From positions 1 to 64,000 of the forward strand of contig WFUF01000022.1 in the NCBI GenBank assembly GCA_015485155.1: a stretch of 64,000 nucleotides of DNA. The letters are read 5' to 3'. Position numbers and translations under genes: made by a program. The notes beneath the pieces are model-generated. The model was given only the letters and a program-made list of their open reading frames with translations, made no database searches and had not been told where the DNA came from. Numbering within the stretch: the first letter of the stretch is position 1; each line of letters begins with the position of its first letter. Source of the stretch: Robiginitomaculum sp. (GTDB taxonomy: Bacteria; Pseudomonadota; Alphaproteobacteria; Caulobacterales; Maricaulaceae). Shown in pieces: positions 22,939 to 32,034 of the stretch.

Positions 22939-24744
22939 TTAACGCCTGCGTCGGGGCCTGCGCCCGACATTTGCCAAAATCGGCAATTGCCCGGTTGCAG
23001 ATCCCATCGGATTGCCGCCATTTTGCACTGGTGCAGCAGGTGCCTGATTTGGAGCCTGAGCGGGGGGAACTTGTGTCTTAACCGTTTCAGGCTGGTTCCA
23101 TTGCTGCGGTGCTGCACCTCCTCCGCCATAAGAAGGTGGCGGCGCAGGAGATGGAGGTACAGGGGCTGCTGGTGGATTGTGTCCGCCAGGTGGATAGCGG
23201 TTCATTTTAGAAACCCGGGCAAAAACCAATCCAAGCCCAATCATAAGGGACGTAAATCCGGCAAATAAAAATGCTAAAATTGCCGCAGGACGCCGCAATG
23301 ACTTACCCTCAAAAGGCACCGTTGGCCGCTCAATTACCCGGATATTGTTAGAGGCCTCTTCGGCTAAATTCCGGCGCGCCTGAAATTCTTCTTCGCGAGT
23401 GGAAAATTGCAAAACAGCCGCCTGTAATACCCCAGCTTTGCTGGAGAGCCGTTGGTATTCGGGGAAAATTCTTTGCAGTTTTTGCTGTTTTTTACGAACC
23501 TGGGCAATCTGCGCCTTAATTACCGAAATACGCTCTCTAACCGATTGGGCTTCAGATTCAAGTGACAGTTTTTCCGACTGCAAAGTTTGATGCACCAGAT
23601 TTACGCCAGTACGAGAAACTCCCAAATTCTTGTTTCCGCCTGCAGCAATAAACTTCTCAAGTCGCTTAATATTTGCCTCCACCGCCAGAACCGGCTTTGA
23701 GCCCGGACGATAGCGTGACAATAATTGCTCCCGCTCAATTTTAAGATTGGCCAATTCGCCAGAAGACGCATCATCCCTGTATTGTAATATTTCCTTTGGC
23801 ACCGATTGCATTTTGCTTTCTCTGGCCATAATTCCGGCATTTATTTCCCGCAACCGCGCATTAGCGGCAAGCAATTGATCGGTTAGCGCCGCAAACCGAA
23901 CACCGGCAGCAGTGCGTTCTGCCAGAAAGTCGCCAATGTTATTCTGGTTCAGAAAATTGGCAAGCTCAGCATTGATCAGGTTTAGCTTTTCTTCGGTTGT
24001 CTGACGCTCCCGGCCAAAGCGCTCCGTACCAGAATCCACCAGAACTTCCCGCCGATATATCAGATATTCATCAATTACCGCGTTTAGAACCTGTGCTGAC
24101 ACCTGCGGGTTCAAATGCTGATAACTAACGGAGATCAAGGGCTGGTTAGGCGCTGTATAAGCATTCAGATTTTTATCAAATTCTGCCAGAGCCTGCCCCA
24201 TAATCTGAGCGCGGGCTGATGGGTCGGCTTCATATTTGGCCGCCAGTTTTGGAAACAACCTGCGCAAGCCGATTTTCTTTAACACTCTTTCTTTTAATAT
24301 TGCTGCAGTAAAAAAACCGACCTCGGCCTGAATCATCTGATCCGTGCTATAGGCGGTTCCCTGCCCTGCTGTTCCGATTATGGGGTTATAGATATATTCC
24401 TCACCGAACTGTACCAGAATTCGCCCATGGGCGGTGTATTTCTTTTCCAGCTTCATCACCCCGAACATGGAGGCCGCAAATAATACAACAAACACGACAA
24501 TCATAACTGGCAACTGCCGCCATAGCTGTGCTATAAGACCGATCATTGAAAGTGATGCAATCCTGTCCCATCCGGTTTCATCGTGCGGATAATAAGGCCC
24601 GTGCCCACCTCCATGCCCTCCTCCATAGCGGGGGGGCATACCTGCCGGTGGCTCTGCGCCTGTATGCCCTGCGCCTGCGTATGATGTCGGTCCAGCGTTC
24701 TGCATGGAGTTGATTTCCACCCGGTAAGATTCGTATTGGTACAT
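22939..24744 (-). CDS. hfsA: Polysaccharide co-polymerase, Wzz/Wzc N-terminal type without kinase domain (HfsA-like)
   Basis: Inner-membrane chain-length/export protein of 601 aa. A Gly/His/Tyr-rich N-terminus (PRYGGGHGGGHGPYY) precedes the first membrane segment (LPVMIVVFVVLFAASMFGVM). A Wzz domain (KYTAHGRILVQFG), a long coiled-coil periplasmic region and a second membrane segment (ILAFLFAGFTSLMIGLGL, about residue 510) follow. The cytoplasmic tail is Pro/Gln-rich and ends RRPRRRR, and no kinase domain follows. The start is uncertain: ATG 24744 or ATG 24705 (MQNAGPTS, with GGTGGAAA upstream). It is divergent from the Wza-like gene and heads the hfsA-hfsB-hfsC operon. Confidence 0.85.
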   Translation of the reverse strand: MYQYESYRVEINSMQNAGPTSYAGAGHTGAEPPAGMPPRYGGGHGGGHGPYYPHDETGWDRIASLSMIGLIAQLWRQLPVMIVVFVVLFAASMFGVMKLEKKYTAHGRILVQFGEEYIYNPIIGTAGQGTAYSTDQMIQAEVGFFTAAILKERVLKKIGLRRLFPKLAAKYEADPSARAQIMGQALAEFDKNLNAYTAPNQPLISVSYQHLNPQVSAQVLNAVIDEYLIYRREVLVDSGTERFGRERQTTEEKLNLINAELANFLNQNNIGDFLAERTAAGVRFAALTDQLLAANARLREINAGIMARESKMQSVPKEILQYRDDASSGELANLKIEREQLLSRYRPGSKPVLAVEANIKRLEKFIAAGGNKNLGVSRTGVNLVHQTLQSEKLSLESEAQSVRERISVIKAQIAQVRKKQQKLQRIFPEYQRLSSKAGVLQAAVLQFSTREEEFQARRNLAEEASNNIRVIERPTVPFEGKSLRRPAAILAFLFAGFTSLMIGLGLVFARVSKMNRYPPGGHNPPAAPVPPSPAPPPSYGGGGAAPQQWNQPETVKTQVPPAQAPNQAPAAPVQNGGNPMGSATGQLPILANVGRRPRRRR

Positions 24745-24803
24745 TATTTCGCAAGGTCTGTTTAACAATTCCTAACCAATTTTATTAACCTTTGGGTTTC
24801 GCG
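24745..24803. promoter_or_regulatory. Divergent promoter region hfsA/hfsD
   Basis: Fifty-nine AT-rich bp between the two start codons must contain both promoters unless transcripts overlap. It has TTAACAATTCCTAACC and a second TTAACC. The first resembles TTAA-N7-TTAA with one mismatch, so CtrA control is possible but unproven. Confidence 0.3.
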
Positions 24804-25619
24804 ATGTTTTATGAGTCTTTTACTGTGAAATTTTTATTTTTGCCCTCGCTATTGATGCTTGCCCTGTCGCTGATCACGGGATGTGTAGGAACTGTGCATG
24901 ATCCAAACCAGCCATACGGCCCTGACTCGCCACAGATGATGAGAAACGCAAACTATGGTTCGGGCAATGCAAACCCAGGATTACGCAGAAGCAGCTTCCA
25001 GCCAGTTCAGTTCCAAGCCTGGGTAAATTCAGATCCTGTGTATCGGCTATTGCCGGGGGATCAGTTGAATATAACTGTGTACTCGGCGCCAGAATTGAAC
25101 CAGACATTGATTGTTGGCCCTGATGGCCGGGTTATTATGCCACTGGCACAACCGGTTATGGCCGCCAATCTTACTATTGAGCAATTGGAGCAGCGATTAA
25201 GCCACGCATTAAGCAGCCAACTGATCGACCCCAAACTTGAGTTATCTCCGCTGTCTTATGGGTCTCAGCGTATTTTTGTTGGGGGCGAAGTAAAGCAACC
25301 CGGTGTCTTTGATCTGCCAGGACAAATAGGCACGCTCGAAGCTGTATTTATAGCTGGCGGGTTTACTGATGTAGCAAAAACCAAAAACGTAGTTTTGATA
25401 CGCAGGCACCCTAACGGTTCCCCAATGATGAAAGTCATCGACCTAAAAGCCTTGTTAAACAATCGCCTCCGCACTGATACCACCCCGCTGCAACGAGGAG
25501 ATATTGTTTATGTGCCGCGTTCTACCATTGGTAATATCAACCTGTTCATGCAGCAATATGTTCGCGATGCGCTTCCGGTTAATTTCGCTCTGACCTATAA
25601 CCTGATTCCGTATCAGTAA
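24804..25619 (+). CDS. hfsD: Outer-membrane polysaccharide export lipoprotein (Wza/HfsD-like)
   Basis: Export channel subunit of 271 aa. The signal peptide ends in the lipobox LITGC. A polysaccharide export (PES) domain (YRLLPGDQLNITVYSAPELNQT, VGPDGRVIMPLA) and SLBB domains (IFVGGEVKQPGVFDLPG) follow. It should form the outer-membrane pore that works with HfsA. ATG 24804 is taken over a TTG at 24792. The last residues lack the long amphipathic helix of Wza and end FALTYNLIPYQ. Confidence 0.88.
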   Translation: MFYESFTVKFLFLPSLLMLALSLITGCVGTVHDPNQPYGPDSPQMMRNANYGSGNANPGLRRSSFQPVQFQAWVNSDPVYRLLPGDQLNITVYSAPELNQTLIVGPDGRVIMPLAQPVMAANLTIEQLEQRLSHALSSQLIDPKLELSPLSYGSQRIFVGGEVKQPGVFDLPGQIGTLEAVFIAGGFTDVAKTKNVVLIRRHPNGSPMMKVIDLKALLNNRLRTDTTPLQRGDIVYVPRSTIGNINLFMQQYVRDALPVNFALTYNLIPYQ

Positions 25620-25669
25620 GATACGCTCTTCTTAAAGCAGCAAAGTGCCTGGATCAGAAAAGAAACAAG

Positions 25670-25685
25670 CTCACGAATTCGTGAG
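25670..25685. promoter_or_regulatory. 16-bp perfect palindrome between hfsD and the DsbA-like gene
   Basis: CTCACGAATTCGTGAG, 50 bp after the hfsD stop and 84 bp before the next start. No T-run follows, so it fits an operator or a processing hairpin better than an intrinsic terminator. Confidence 0.35.
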
Positions 25686-25768
25686 AATCAAAAATTGTTT
25701 GCAGCCATGTTTTTGATGTAAACAGCAACCTAAAATCATTGATTCGACTTCAAGACAAGGACACGTCT

Positions 25769-26554
25769 ATGAACAACTCAGCTTTTGTTACTGCTTTTAT
25801 TTCTGCATTTGTCGCCGCTATTGTTTCAGTTGCAGCCACTTTGGCCTTTGCGCCAAAGCCAAAGAATGAAATGCCACAAGGAAAAGCCGCCAGCGCCTAT
25901 GTAAAGCAAGCCATGCTTGATGACCCGTTGATGCTGGACGAAGTTTTCATAGCACTACAAAACAGCCGGGAAATGCAGGAATTGGCTCAGGCCAGAGAAA
26001 ACATTACCAAGGCTACACCGGCAATTTATTCTGATAGTCGAGATGCCGTATTAGGCAGCAAAACGCCTACATTTACGCTAGTTGAGTTTTTTGATTACAA
26101 TTGCGGTTATTGCAAAATGGCCTCAAAGTGGACGAAAACAATTCTGGAGGAGAACCCAGACACAGTACAGATTATCTTTAAGGATTTTCCCGTACTTGAA
26201 GGGCGAGTTGAAGGCTCAAGAGAATCAAGCCTTGCCGGCATGGCCATTTGGCAGCAAGGCCCAGAAATTTTCCAAAAATATCATTTTGCACTAATGGCTG
26301 CAGAAGGTGGCATGGACAGTGAGCGCATTGATGAATTTGCCAGGGATGCAGGTGCTGATGTGGATATTATGCGCGCAGTAATGGCCGAAAAAGAGGGTGA
26401 ATTTGAGGCTCATATTGCCGACACCATGGCCCTGGCACGAATGCTGAAAATTAATGGAACACCGGCCTTTATCGCCAATAATCAGCTGATCCATGGCGCC
26501 AATACCGAAGCCTTACAAGAGTTATTTGAGCAATCGCAATCCATTGTTGACTGA
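25769..26554 (+). CDS. DsbA-family thiol:disulfide oxidoreductase
   Basis: Periplasmic protein of 261 aa anchored or exported by an N-terminal hydrophobic stretch (FVTAFISAFVAAIVSVAATLAF). The thioredoxin-fold active site is CGYC in EFFDYNCGYCKMA, and the cis-proline loop is NGTPAFI. An N-terminal helical extension (about residues 35-90) precedes the fold, as in Com1/BdbD-type proteins. It probably oxidises or isomerises disulfides of exported proteins. ATG 25769 follows AAGGACA. It converges on thiG with only 18 bp between the stops. Confidence 0.87.
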   Translation: MNNSAFVTAFISAFVAAIVSVAATLAFAPKPKNEMPQGKAASAYVKQAMLDDPLMLDEVFIALQNSREMQELAQARENITKATPAIYSDSRDAVLGSKTPTFTLVEFFDYNCGYCKMASKWTKTILEENPDTVQIIFKDFPVLEGRVEGSRESSLAGMAIWQQGPEIFQKYHFALMAAEGGMDSERIDEFARDAGADVDIMRAVMAEKEGEFEAHIADTMALARMLKINGTPAFIANNQLIHGANTEALQELFEQSQSIVD

Positions 26555-26572
26555 GCCTGCTGTCGCATAATC

Positions 26573-27361
26573 CTATATCAGCCCGCCTAATGGACTTGAA
26601 GGATCGGCATATAATTTTCGCGCCATCCGTCCAGCCAGATACGCTTCCCGGCCAGCGATTACCGCATGTTTCATCGCTTTTGCCATTCGCACCGGGTCTT
26701 TGGCCTCGGCAATTGCGGTATTGGTAATAATTGCATCACAGCCCAGCTCCATTGCCACGGCAGCTTCCGAGGCAGTTCCCACGCCAGCGTCCACAATTAC
26801 CGGCACCGAAGATTGCTCCACAATCAATCTTATATTGACCTGGTTTTGTATGCCAAGGCCTGAGCCGATAGGCGCACCCAATGGCATAATCGCCACACAG
26901 CCAGCATCTTCCAGCTTTTTGGCAAACACCGGGTCATCCGAACAATAGACCATTACATCAAAGCCATCATTAATCAGCATTTCAGCCGCACGCATGGTTT
27001 CACTCATATCAGGATATAAGTGTTTTGGGTCTGACAAAACTTCAAGTTTCACCAATGACCACCCTCCCGCCTCACGAGCCAGCCGCAAGGTGCGAATCGC
27101 TTCTTCCGCGGTAAAACATCCTGCGGTGTTTGGCAAAAAAACGGTTGTCTCAGGGTCGATAAAATCCACCAGCATCGGCTCATCAGGATCTGACAAATTC
27201 ACCCGACGCAAGGCAACCGTCACAATTTCAGCACCGCTGGCTTTTAATGCGTCGGCATTTTGCTGATAGTCCTTATATTTGCCGGTACCAATGATCAATC
27301 GGGAGGAAAACTCCCGTCCTGCCAATATCAGGGGTTTATCCTGCACTTGATTCTTCTCCAA
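26573..27361 (-). CDS. thiG: Thiazole synthase
   Basis: Makes the thiazole ring of thiamine from deoxyxylulose 5-phosphate, dehydroglycine and ThiS thiocarboxylate. It is a TIM barrel of 262 aa with the Schiff-base Lys in [25 protein letters not shown] at the start and the phosphate-binding [18 protein letters not shown] and [17 protein letters not shown] at the end. It lies 3 bp after thiS, in one operon. No thiO, thiC or thiE is near, so the rest of the pathway must be elsewhere. Confidence 0.95.
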   Translation of the reverse strand: MEKNQVQDKPLILAGREFSSRLIIGTGKYKDYQQNADALKASGAEIVTVALRRVNLSDPDEPMLVDFIDPETTVFLPNTAGCFTAEEAIRTLRLAREAGGWSLVKLEVLSDPKHLYPDMSETMRAAEMLINDGFDVMVYCSDDPVFAKKLEDAGCVAIMPLGAPIGSGLGIQNQVNIRLIVEQSSVPVIVDAGVGTASEAAVAMELGCDAIITNTAIAEAKDPVRMAKAMKHAVIAGREAYLAGRMARKLYADPSSPLGGLI

Positions 27362-27364
27362 AAT

Positions 27365-27565
27365 TCAACCGCCGCCAATGAAGCGGACGATCTCGATATG
27401 ATCACCATCTTGTAACTCTGTTTGGCTAAAAAGCGAGCGCGGCACAATCTGTAAATTTCGCTCAATGGCAACTTTTTCAGGTATCAGGCGCAACTCTTTT
27501 AGCATTGCGCTGACTGACAGGCCTTTGGCAAAACAGTGTGGCTCGCCATTTATGAAAACATTCAT
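27365..27565 (-). CDS. thiS: Sulfur carrier protein ThiS
   Basis: A 66-aa ubiquitin-fold protein that starts MNVFINGEPH and ends in the Gly-Gly tail needed for thiocarboxylation (IVRFIGGG). A start at 27577 (MVSKMNVF) is possible, with AGAAAGA directly before it; the longer frame to 27682 runs into aroQ on the other strand and is unlikely. It feeds sulfur to ThiG, its downstream neighbour. Confidence 0.92.
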   Translation of the reverse strand: MNVFINGEPHCFAKGLSVSAMLKELRLIPEKVAIERNLQIVPRSLFSQTELQDGDHIEIVRFIGGG

Positions 27566-27648
27566 TTTTGAAACCATTCTTTCTCGTCGAGATAACTTGT
27601 GGCCAATCCCAATCCGCGATACAAGCATAAAATTCAGATAAGGCCCAA

Positions 27649-28107
27649 ATGACCAAAACAATCTACATATTAAACGGACCAAACCTCAACCTGCTTGGCA
27701 GCAGGGAGCCGGAAATTTACGGAACCCGGACTCTTGCCCAAATTGAGGCTGATTGCCGCAAACTAACAGATGCTGCCGGAATAAATCTGATATTTCGCCA
27801 AACCAATGAAGAAGGTGAACTGGTGCACTGGGTGCAGGAAGCCGCCAAGATGGCCAGCGCGCTTATTATCAATGCTGCAGCCTATACCCATACATCAGTG
27901 GCTGTTTTTGATGCATTAAAGCTGCTGGATATACCAATTATCGAAGTTCATTTGTCCAATCCTTCTGCACGAGAGCCTTTTCGGCAACAAAATTTTATCA
28001 GCCCCGCGGCCACATCAGGTATTTTCGGATTTGGCGCAGTGGGTTATAACATGGCCGTAAAGGCGGTAATAAATCTAACCAACAACCAAAACAATCAATG
28101 GAATTAG
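27649..28107 (+). CDS. aroQ: Type II 3-dehydroquinate dehydratase
   Basis: Dehydrates 3-dehydroquinate to 3-dehydroshikimate in the shikimate pathway. It is 152 aa with the flavodoxin-like motif [19 protein letters not shown] (catalytic Tyr in the lid), [12 protein letters not shown] and [14 protein letters not shown] with the catalytic His. It is first of an aroQ-accB-accC-aat run found in many alphaproteobacteria. Its stop is 3 bp before accB. Confidence 0.96.
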   Translation: MTKTIYILNGPNLNLLGSREPEIYGTRTLAQIEADCRKLTDAAGINLIFRQTNEEGELVHWVQEAAKMASALIINAAAYTHTSVAVFDALKLLDIPIIEVHLSNPSAREPFRQQNFISPAATSGIFGFGAVGYNMAVKAVINLTNNQNNQWN

Positions 28108-28110
28108 CAT

Positions 28111-28599
28111 ATGGCTGCGAGCTCAAAACCAACACTGGGTAAAAACGAACTGTCAAGCATACGAGAACTGGCAGAAATTCTGCGCGAAACCGACCTAAGC
28201 GATATAGAAGTGGAGCGTGGAGACCTGAAACTGAAAATCAGCCGTCGCCCGGCAAAACAGATCATTTCCAGCCAGGTAAGTCCCGGCCCTGCCGCAATTG
28301 CCCAACCGCAACCAATAGCTCCGGAAACCCCGGCACCGGACAGTGCGGTGGACATGTCGGCACATCCAGGCACAGTACGATCACCTATGGTTGGCACCGT
28401 GTATATGGCCCCGGAGCCGGGAAAACCTGCTTTTGTTTCTGTGGGCGACAAAGTCAATGAAGGCGATACGCTGATGCTAATTGAGGCCATGAAAACCTTT
28501 AACCCGATTGCATCTTCCAAATCCGGCGTGGTGAAGGAAATCATCGTCAGTGACGGGCAGCCAGTGGAATTTGATGAACCCTTGATAGTGATCGGCTAG
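28111..28599 (+). CDS. accB: Biotin carboxyl carrier protein of acetyl-CoA carboxylase
   Basis: A 162-aa carrier. An N-terminal helix ([21 protein letters not shown]) and a Pro/Ala linker (residues about 55-80) lead to the biotinyl domain. Its biotinylation motif is EAMKTFNPI, with the modified Lys in the usual EAMK. It supplies carboxybiotin for malonyl-CoA synthesis with AccC, encoded 9 bp downstream. Confidence 0.96.
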   Translation: MAASSKPTLGKNELSSIRELAEILRETDLSDIEVERGDLKLKISRRPAKQIISSQVSPGPAAIAQPQPIAPETPAPDSAVDMSAHPGTVRSPMVGTVYMAPEPGKPAFVSVGDKVNEGDTLMLIEAMKTFNPIASSKSGVVKEIIVSDGQPVEFDEPLIVIG

Positions 28600-28608
28600 G
28601 CAACTTGC

Positions 28609-29952
28609 ATGTTTAACAAAGTATTGATCGCCAACCGTGGTGAAATCGCCTTACGAATTCATCGCGCCTGTCAGGAAATCGGCATCCAGACGGTTGCTGT
28701 TCACTCCACTGCTGACCGGGACGCCAAGCATGTTCTTATTGCTGATGAGAGCGTCTGTATCGGCCCGCCACCACCGGCACAAAGTTACCTAAATGTGCCT
28801 GCGATTATGGCTGCGGTGGAAATAACCGGTGCTGATGCTGTGCATCCTGGATATGGCTTCTTGTCAGAAAATGCCAGATTCGCTGAAATCGTTAATTCCC
28901 ATGACATAACATTTATTGGCCCTACTGCCGAGCATATCCGGTTGATGGGGGATAAAATCACTGCAAAACAAGCTGTTATGGATGCAGGAATTCCAGTGGT
29001 TCCCGGATCCAAGGGTGAAATCACCTCTGACTCTCAGGCCAAACAGGTGGCTGAGGAAGTAGGATACCCCCTTTTGGTCAAAGCTGCATCAGGTGGCGGC
29101 GGGCGCGGAATGAAGCTGGCGGCGACGGCTGATGATCTGCTTGAGGCTATATCAACGGCCCGCACCGAAGCACTGGCTGCTTTTGGTGATGGCTCGGTTT
29201 ATCTGGAGCGATATCTTGAACTACCCCGCCATGTTGAGGTGCAGGTTTTGGCTGATAGCCATGGTAATGTGGTACATTTGGGCGAGCGTGACTGCTCATT
29301 GCAGCGGCGTAACCAGAAGATTCTCGAAGAAGCTCCATGCCCGGTTTTGACCGAAGAAGAACGTCAGGAGATTGGCGGCATTGTCGCAAAAGCAATTTCA
29401 AAAATCGGCTATCTTGGCGTTGGCACTATCGAGTTTTTGTATGAAAACGGCGAGTTTTTCTTCATCGAAATGAACACACGATTGCAGGTGGAACACCCGG
29501 TTACTGAAGCTATTACAGGTATTGATCTGGTGCGCGAGCAAATCCGCGTAGCTGCTGGTGAAAAGTTATCCTTCACCCAGGATGATATTAAATTCCGGGG
29601 CCATGCCATTGAATGCCGGATTAACGCCGAGCATCCGCGAACCTTTGTGCCTTCACCGGGGAAAGTGCGTGAATTTCATGCTCCTGGAGGCCTTGGGGTA
29701 AGATTGGACTCTGCTGTCTATGCCGGTTATTCAATCCCGCCATTTTATGACAGCCTGATCGGCAAATTGATTGTTCACGGCGCTAATCGCGAAGAAGCTC
29801 TTATGCGGCTGAAGCGCTCTTTGGACGAAATGGTAATTGCCGGAATCGAAACCACCTTGCCCCTGTTTAGGGATTTGGTGGGAGATCCTGATGTAATAAG
29901 TGGCGACTATCATATCCATTGGCTGCAACATTGGCTGGAAGAGAAAAAATAG
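28609..29952 (+). CDS. accC: Biotin carboxylase subunit of acetyl-CoA carboxylase
   Basis: ATP-grasp enzyme of 447 aa that carboxylates biotin on AccB. It has KVLIANRGEIALRI at the N-terminus, the Gly-rich ATP loop AASGGGGRGMKLA, and the catalytic FIEMNTRLQVEHPVTE. The length matches the family. It lies immediately after accB. Confidence 0.97.
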   Translation: MFNKVLIANRGEIALRIHRACQEIGIQTVAVHSTADRDAKHVLIADESVCIGPPPPAQSYLNVPAIMAAVEITGADAVHPGYGFLSENARFAEIVNSHDITFIGPTAEHIRLMGDKITAKQAVMDAGIPVVPGSKGEITSDSQAKQVAEEVGYPLLVKAASGGGGRGMKLAATADDLLEAISTARTEALAAFGDGSVYLERYLELPRHVEVQVLADSHGNVVHLGERDCSLQRRNQKILEEAPCPVLTEEERQEIGGIVAKAISKIGYLGVGTIEFLYENGEFFFIEMNTRLQVEHPVTEAITGIDLVREQIRVAAGEKLSFTQDDIKFRGHAIECRINAEHPRTFVPSPGKVREFHAPGGLGVRLDSAVYAGYSIPPFYDSLIGKLIVHGANREEALMRLKRSLDEMVIAGIETTLPLFRDLVGDPDVISGDYHIHWLQHWLEEKK

Positions 29953-29977
29953 GGTCAATATTTAAGACTGGACACAA

Positions 29978-30640
29978 TTGACAGATATAAATCCTGAAAT
30001 GGTGCTTGGCCCAGATGAGTTGCTTAGGCTTTATGCCCGTGGCCAGTTTCCAATGGCCGAAAGCCGTAATGCCACGACAGTATCAATTATTGACCCTGAT
30101 CGGCGCGGTATTTTGCCATTGAACTCGCTGCATATCCCAAAAAGACTGGCGCGCACCATACGTCAGGATCGGTTCACGGTTCATATTAACCGCAATTTTG
30201 CAGCCGTAATTGCCCATTGCGCTGAGGTCAGCGCCGGACGTGATGACACCTGGATAAACCCCGGCATTGAAATGCTGTGTCATCATTTGTTTTTACGGGG
30301 CCATGCCCATTCAATTGAATGTTATCAGGACCAGAAACTGGTCGGCGGCTTATATGGCATTTCTCTGGGCGGAGCCTTCTTTGGTGAAAGTATGTTTTCA
30401 AGACAAACAGATGCGTCAAAAGTGGCTCTTTTTCACTTGTGCGCCAGATTAAAAAAACAAGGGTTTTGCCTGCTTGATATACAATTCATAACCAGCCACC
30501 TTGCCCAATTCGGGGCTATCGAAATCAGCCGCAAGCAATATTTGCAACAATTAGATGCAGCAATAGCAAAACCGGCATTGCTTGCACAAGACCCTGCCCC
30601 CTTTAGCGGGCGGGAGGTTTTGCAGCAATTATCCACCTGA
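29978..30640 (+). CDS. aat: Leucyl/phenylalanyl-tRNA--protein transferase
   Basis: Adds Leu or Phe to N-terminal Arg/Lys of proteins, marking them for ClpAP (N-degron pathway). The start appears to be TTG at 29978, with GGA 6 nt upstream; ATG 29999 is the alternative and would remove seven residues. Family motifs are QFPMAES, DPDRRGILPL, WINPGIEMLCHHLFLRGHAHSIE, GGLYGISLGGAFFGESMFS and LLDIQFITSHLAQFGA. The length of 220 aa is usual. It converges on the DUF2155 gene, with 16 bp between stops. Confidence 0.94.
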   Translation: MTDINPEMVLGPDELLRLYARGQFPMAESRNATTVSIIDPDRRGILPLNSLHIPKRLARTIRQDRFTVHINRNFAAVIAHCAEVSAGRDDTWINPGIEMLCHHLFLRGHAHSIECYQDQKLVGGLYGISLGGAFFGESMFSRQTDASKVALFHLCARLKKQGFCLLDIQFITSHLAQFGAIEISRKQYLQQLDAAIAKPALLAQDPAPFSGREVLQQLST

Positions 30641-30656
30641 CATGAGCACACCGGCC

Positions 30657-31043
30657 TTATTTACAGTCTAAAACCCAAACATCATAAACCGGATGTTCCA
30701 AGGGATTGAGCGCCGGACTTGAAGCAAACATCCAGCCATTGAATATGACTTCTCCTTGAATTTCCTGCCCCGAACCATCGGTTTTGCGGTCGGTAATGGT
30801 AAGAAATGCGTAAACTTCCGGGGTTTCCTCCGGCGGGCGCTTGCGACAATATGAGACCTCTATAGTCAAGGAGCCAAAGGTATGAGACTGGCCTGTTTTT
30901 ACCTCAAAATCAGAGGTAATCGCCGTTACCTTGTCCAGCCCGCGCAACACCACGATAGTACCTGGAGCAGATGACAGCCGCCCTTGCGCCAACGCTGAAC
31001 CTGCGAAAAAACTGATAATCAAGGATAGAGCTAAATATCGCAT
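30657..31043 (-). CDS. DUF2155 domain protein (exported)
   Basis: A 128-aa protein with a signal peptide (LALSLIISFFAGSALAQG) and one DUF2155 domain (TAITSDFEVKTG, TIEVSYCRKRPPEETPEVYAFLTI, VIFNGWMFASSPALNPLEHPVYDVWVLDC). Two Cys, in YCRKRP and the C-terminal LDC, are likely disulfide-bonded. The family is periplasmic and common in alphaproteobacteria next to mlaD and aat; its function is unknown. Confidence 0.88.
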   Translation of the reverse strand: MRYLALSLIISFFAGSALAQGRLSSAPGTIVVLRGLDKVTAITSDFEVKTGQSHTFGSLTIEVSYCRKRPPEETPEVYAFLTITDRKTDGSGQEIQGEVIFNGWMFASSPALNPLEHPVYDVWVLDCK

Positions 31044-31106
31044 AGAGCACTCCTGATCGCAAACTCAGGCAGAATTATGTCAGTTTTCTTGTTGATTGCC
31101 ATAGCT

Positions 31107-31568
31107 TTACTCTGAGCTATCTGCACCTGAGCCATTTCCAGCAAATTGCCCTAGCAGGCCCAGTAAATCCACCGCGCCTTGCGTGTACTCAAAGCTGGAG
31201 CCGGCTGCCAGCATATCTTCAGACGCACCCGGTTCAATGGAAATATAAGCCGCACCAAGCAAACCATCGGAAACTATTTTGGCAACACTGTCCTCAGGCA
31301 CCGGAACTCCTGAACGGATACTCAATACCACATTTGCATCATAGGTTTGGGTATCCAGAGAAATATCAGTAACTGTACCTATCTTTACCCCGGCCAACCT
31401 GACATCCGTACCGTTGGTGATACTGCCGATTGAGGAAAAACTTGCAACAACATCAAGCGAATCGCCATTGCCGCTTTTGCCGATTGTAGAAAAGACAAAC
31501 CACGAGAATCCAGCAGCAACAGCCAAAACCAGCAGGCCAACAAGGGTTTCTGTAATCTGATCTTTCAT
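31107..31568 (-). CDS. mlaD: MlaD-type MCE protein (outer membrane lipid asymmetry system)
   Basis: A 153-aa single-pass protein with membrane segment TLVGLLVLAVAAGFSWFVF and one MCE domain (GDSLDVVASFSSIGSITNGTDVRLAGVKIGTV, VLSIRSGVPVPEDSVA, LGAAYISIEPG). It binds phospholipid in retrograde transport with the MlaFE transporter, which is not in this window. The ATG at 31568 overlaps the stop of the NDUFA12 gene (ATGA). Confidence 0.9.
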   Translation of the reverse strand: MKDQITETLVGLLVLAVAAGFSWFVFSTIGKSGNGDSLDVVASFSSIGSITNGTDVRLAGVKIGTVTDISLDTQTYDANVVLSIRSGVPVPEDSVAKIVSDGLLGAAYISIEPGASEDMLAAGSSFEYTQGAVDLLGLLGQFAGNGSGADSSE

Positions 31569-31969
31569 CTTTGATCCGGTGACCATGCTTCATAATCACC
31601 AGTGGCATGGCCACGCTTGCCATCACCGCTCATTGAGCCTTTGCGATGCCAGGCCCAAACAGTGCCGGTCAGATTGGCCTGATGATCTTTTTCCCACTCC
31701 TGCCGCAATAATGGCTGCTCGCTTGGCGGTGCTTCAAAAGTATGGTGTAGCCATCCATGCCAGTCGGAAGGAACTCTCGAAGCATCAGCATAGCCGGTAT
31801 AGGTAACCATGCGCCGTTTTTTGCCGTCAAAACTTGGCTTTTTTTCTTCAAAATAGCGATTGCCAAATTCATCCTCGGCAATAAAGCGGTATTTCCTGAA
31901 CAAAACAAATAATGTCCCGATAGTGGCTCCGTCCCACCATGCAAACATTCGCTTAATAAACTTGAACAT
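31565..31969 (-). CDS. NADH:ubiquinone oxidoreductase 17.2 kDa accessory subunit homologue (NDUFA12)
   Basis: A 134-aa protein with the family signature FAWWDGATIGTLFVLFRKYRFIAEDEFGNRYFE, then VTYTGYADASRVPSDWHGWLHHT. It is an accessory subunit of complex I shared by alphaproteobacteria and mitochondria. The ATG at 31969 has AAGGGG upstream; longer in-frame starts would overlap recO. It is translationally coupled to mlaD. Confidence 0.92.
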   Translation of the reverse strand: MFKFIKRMFAWWDGATIGTLFVLFRKYRFIAEDEFGNRYFEEKKPSFDGKKRRMVTYTGYADASRVPSDWHGWLHHTFEAPPSEQPLLRQEWEKDHQANLTGTVWAWHRKGSMSGDGKRGHATGDYEAWSPDQR

Positions 31970-32034
31970 GTTAAAAGCCCCTTGGGTTGAATGCCTGTTA
32001 TGCCGTGCATCGCAGGTGGCTGTCCATAGGAAAT

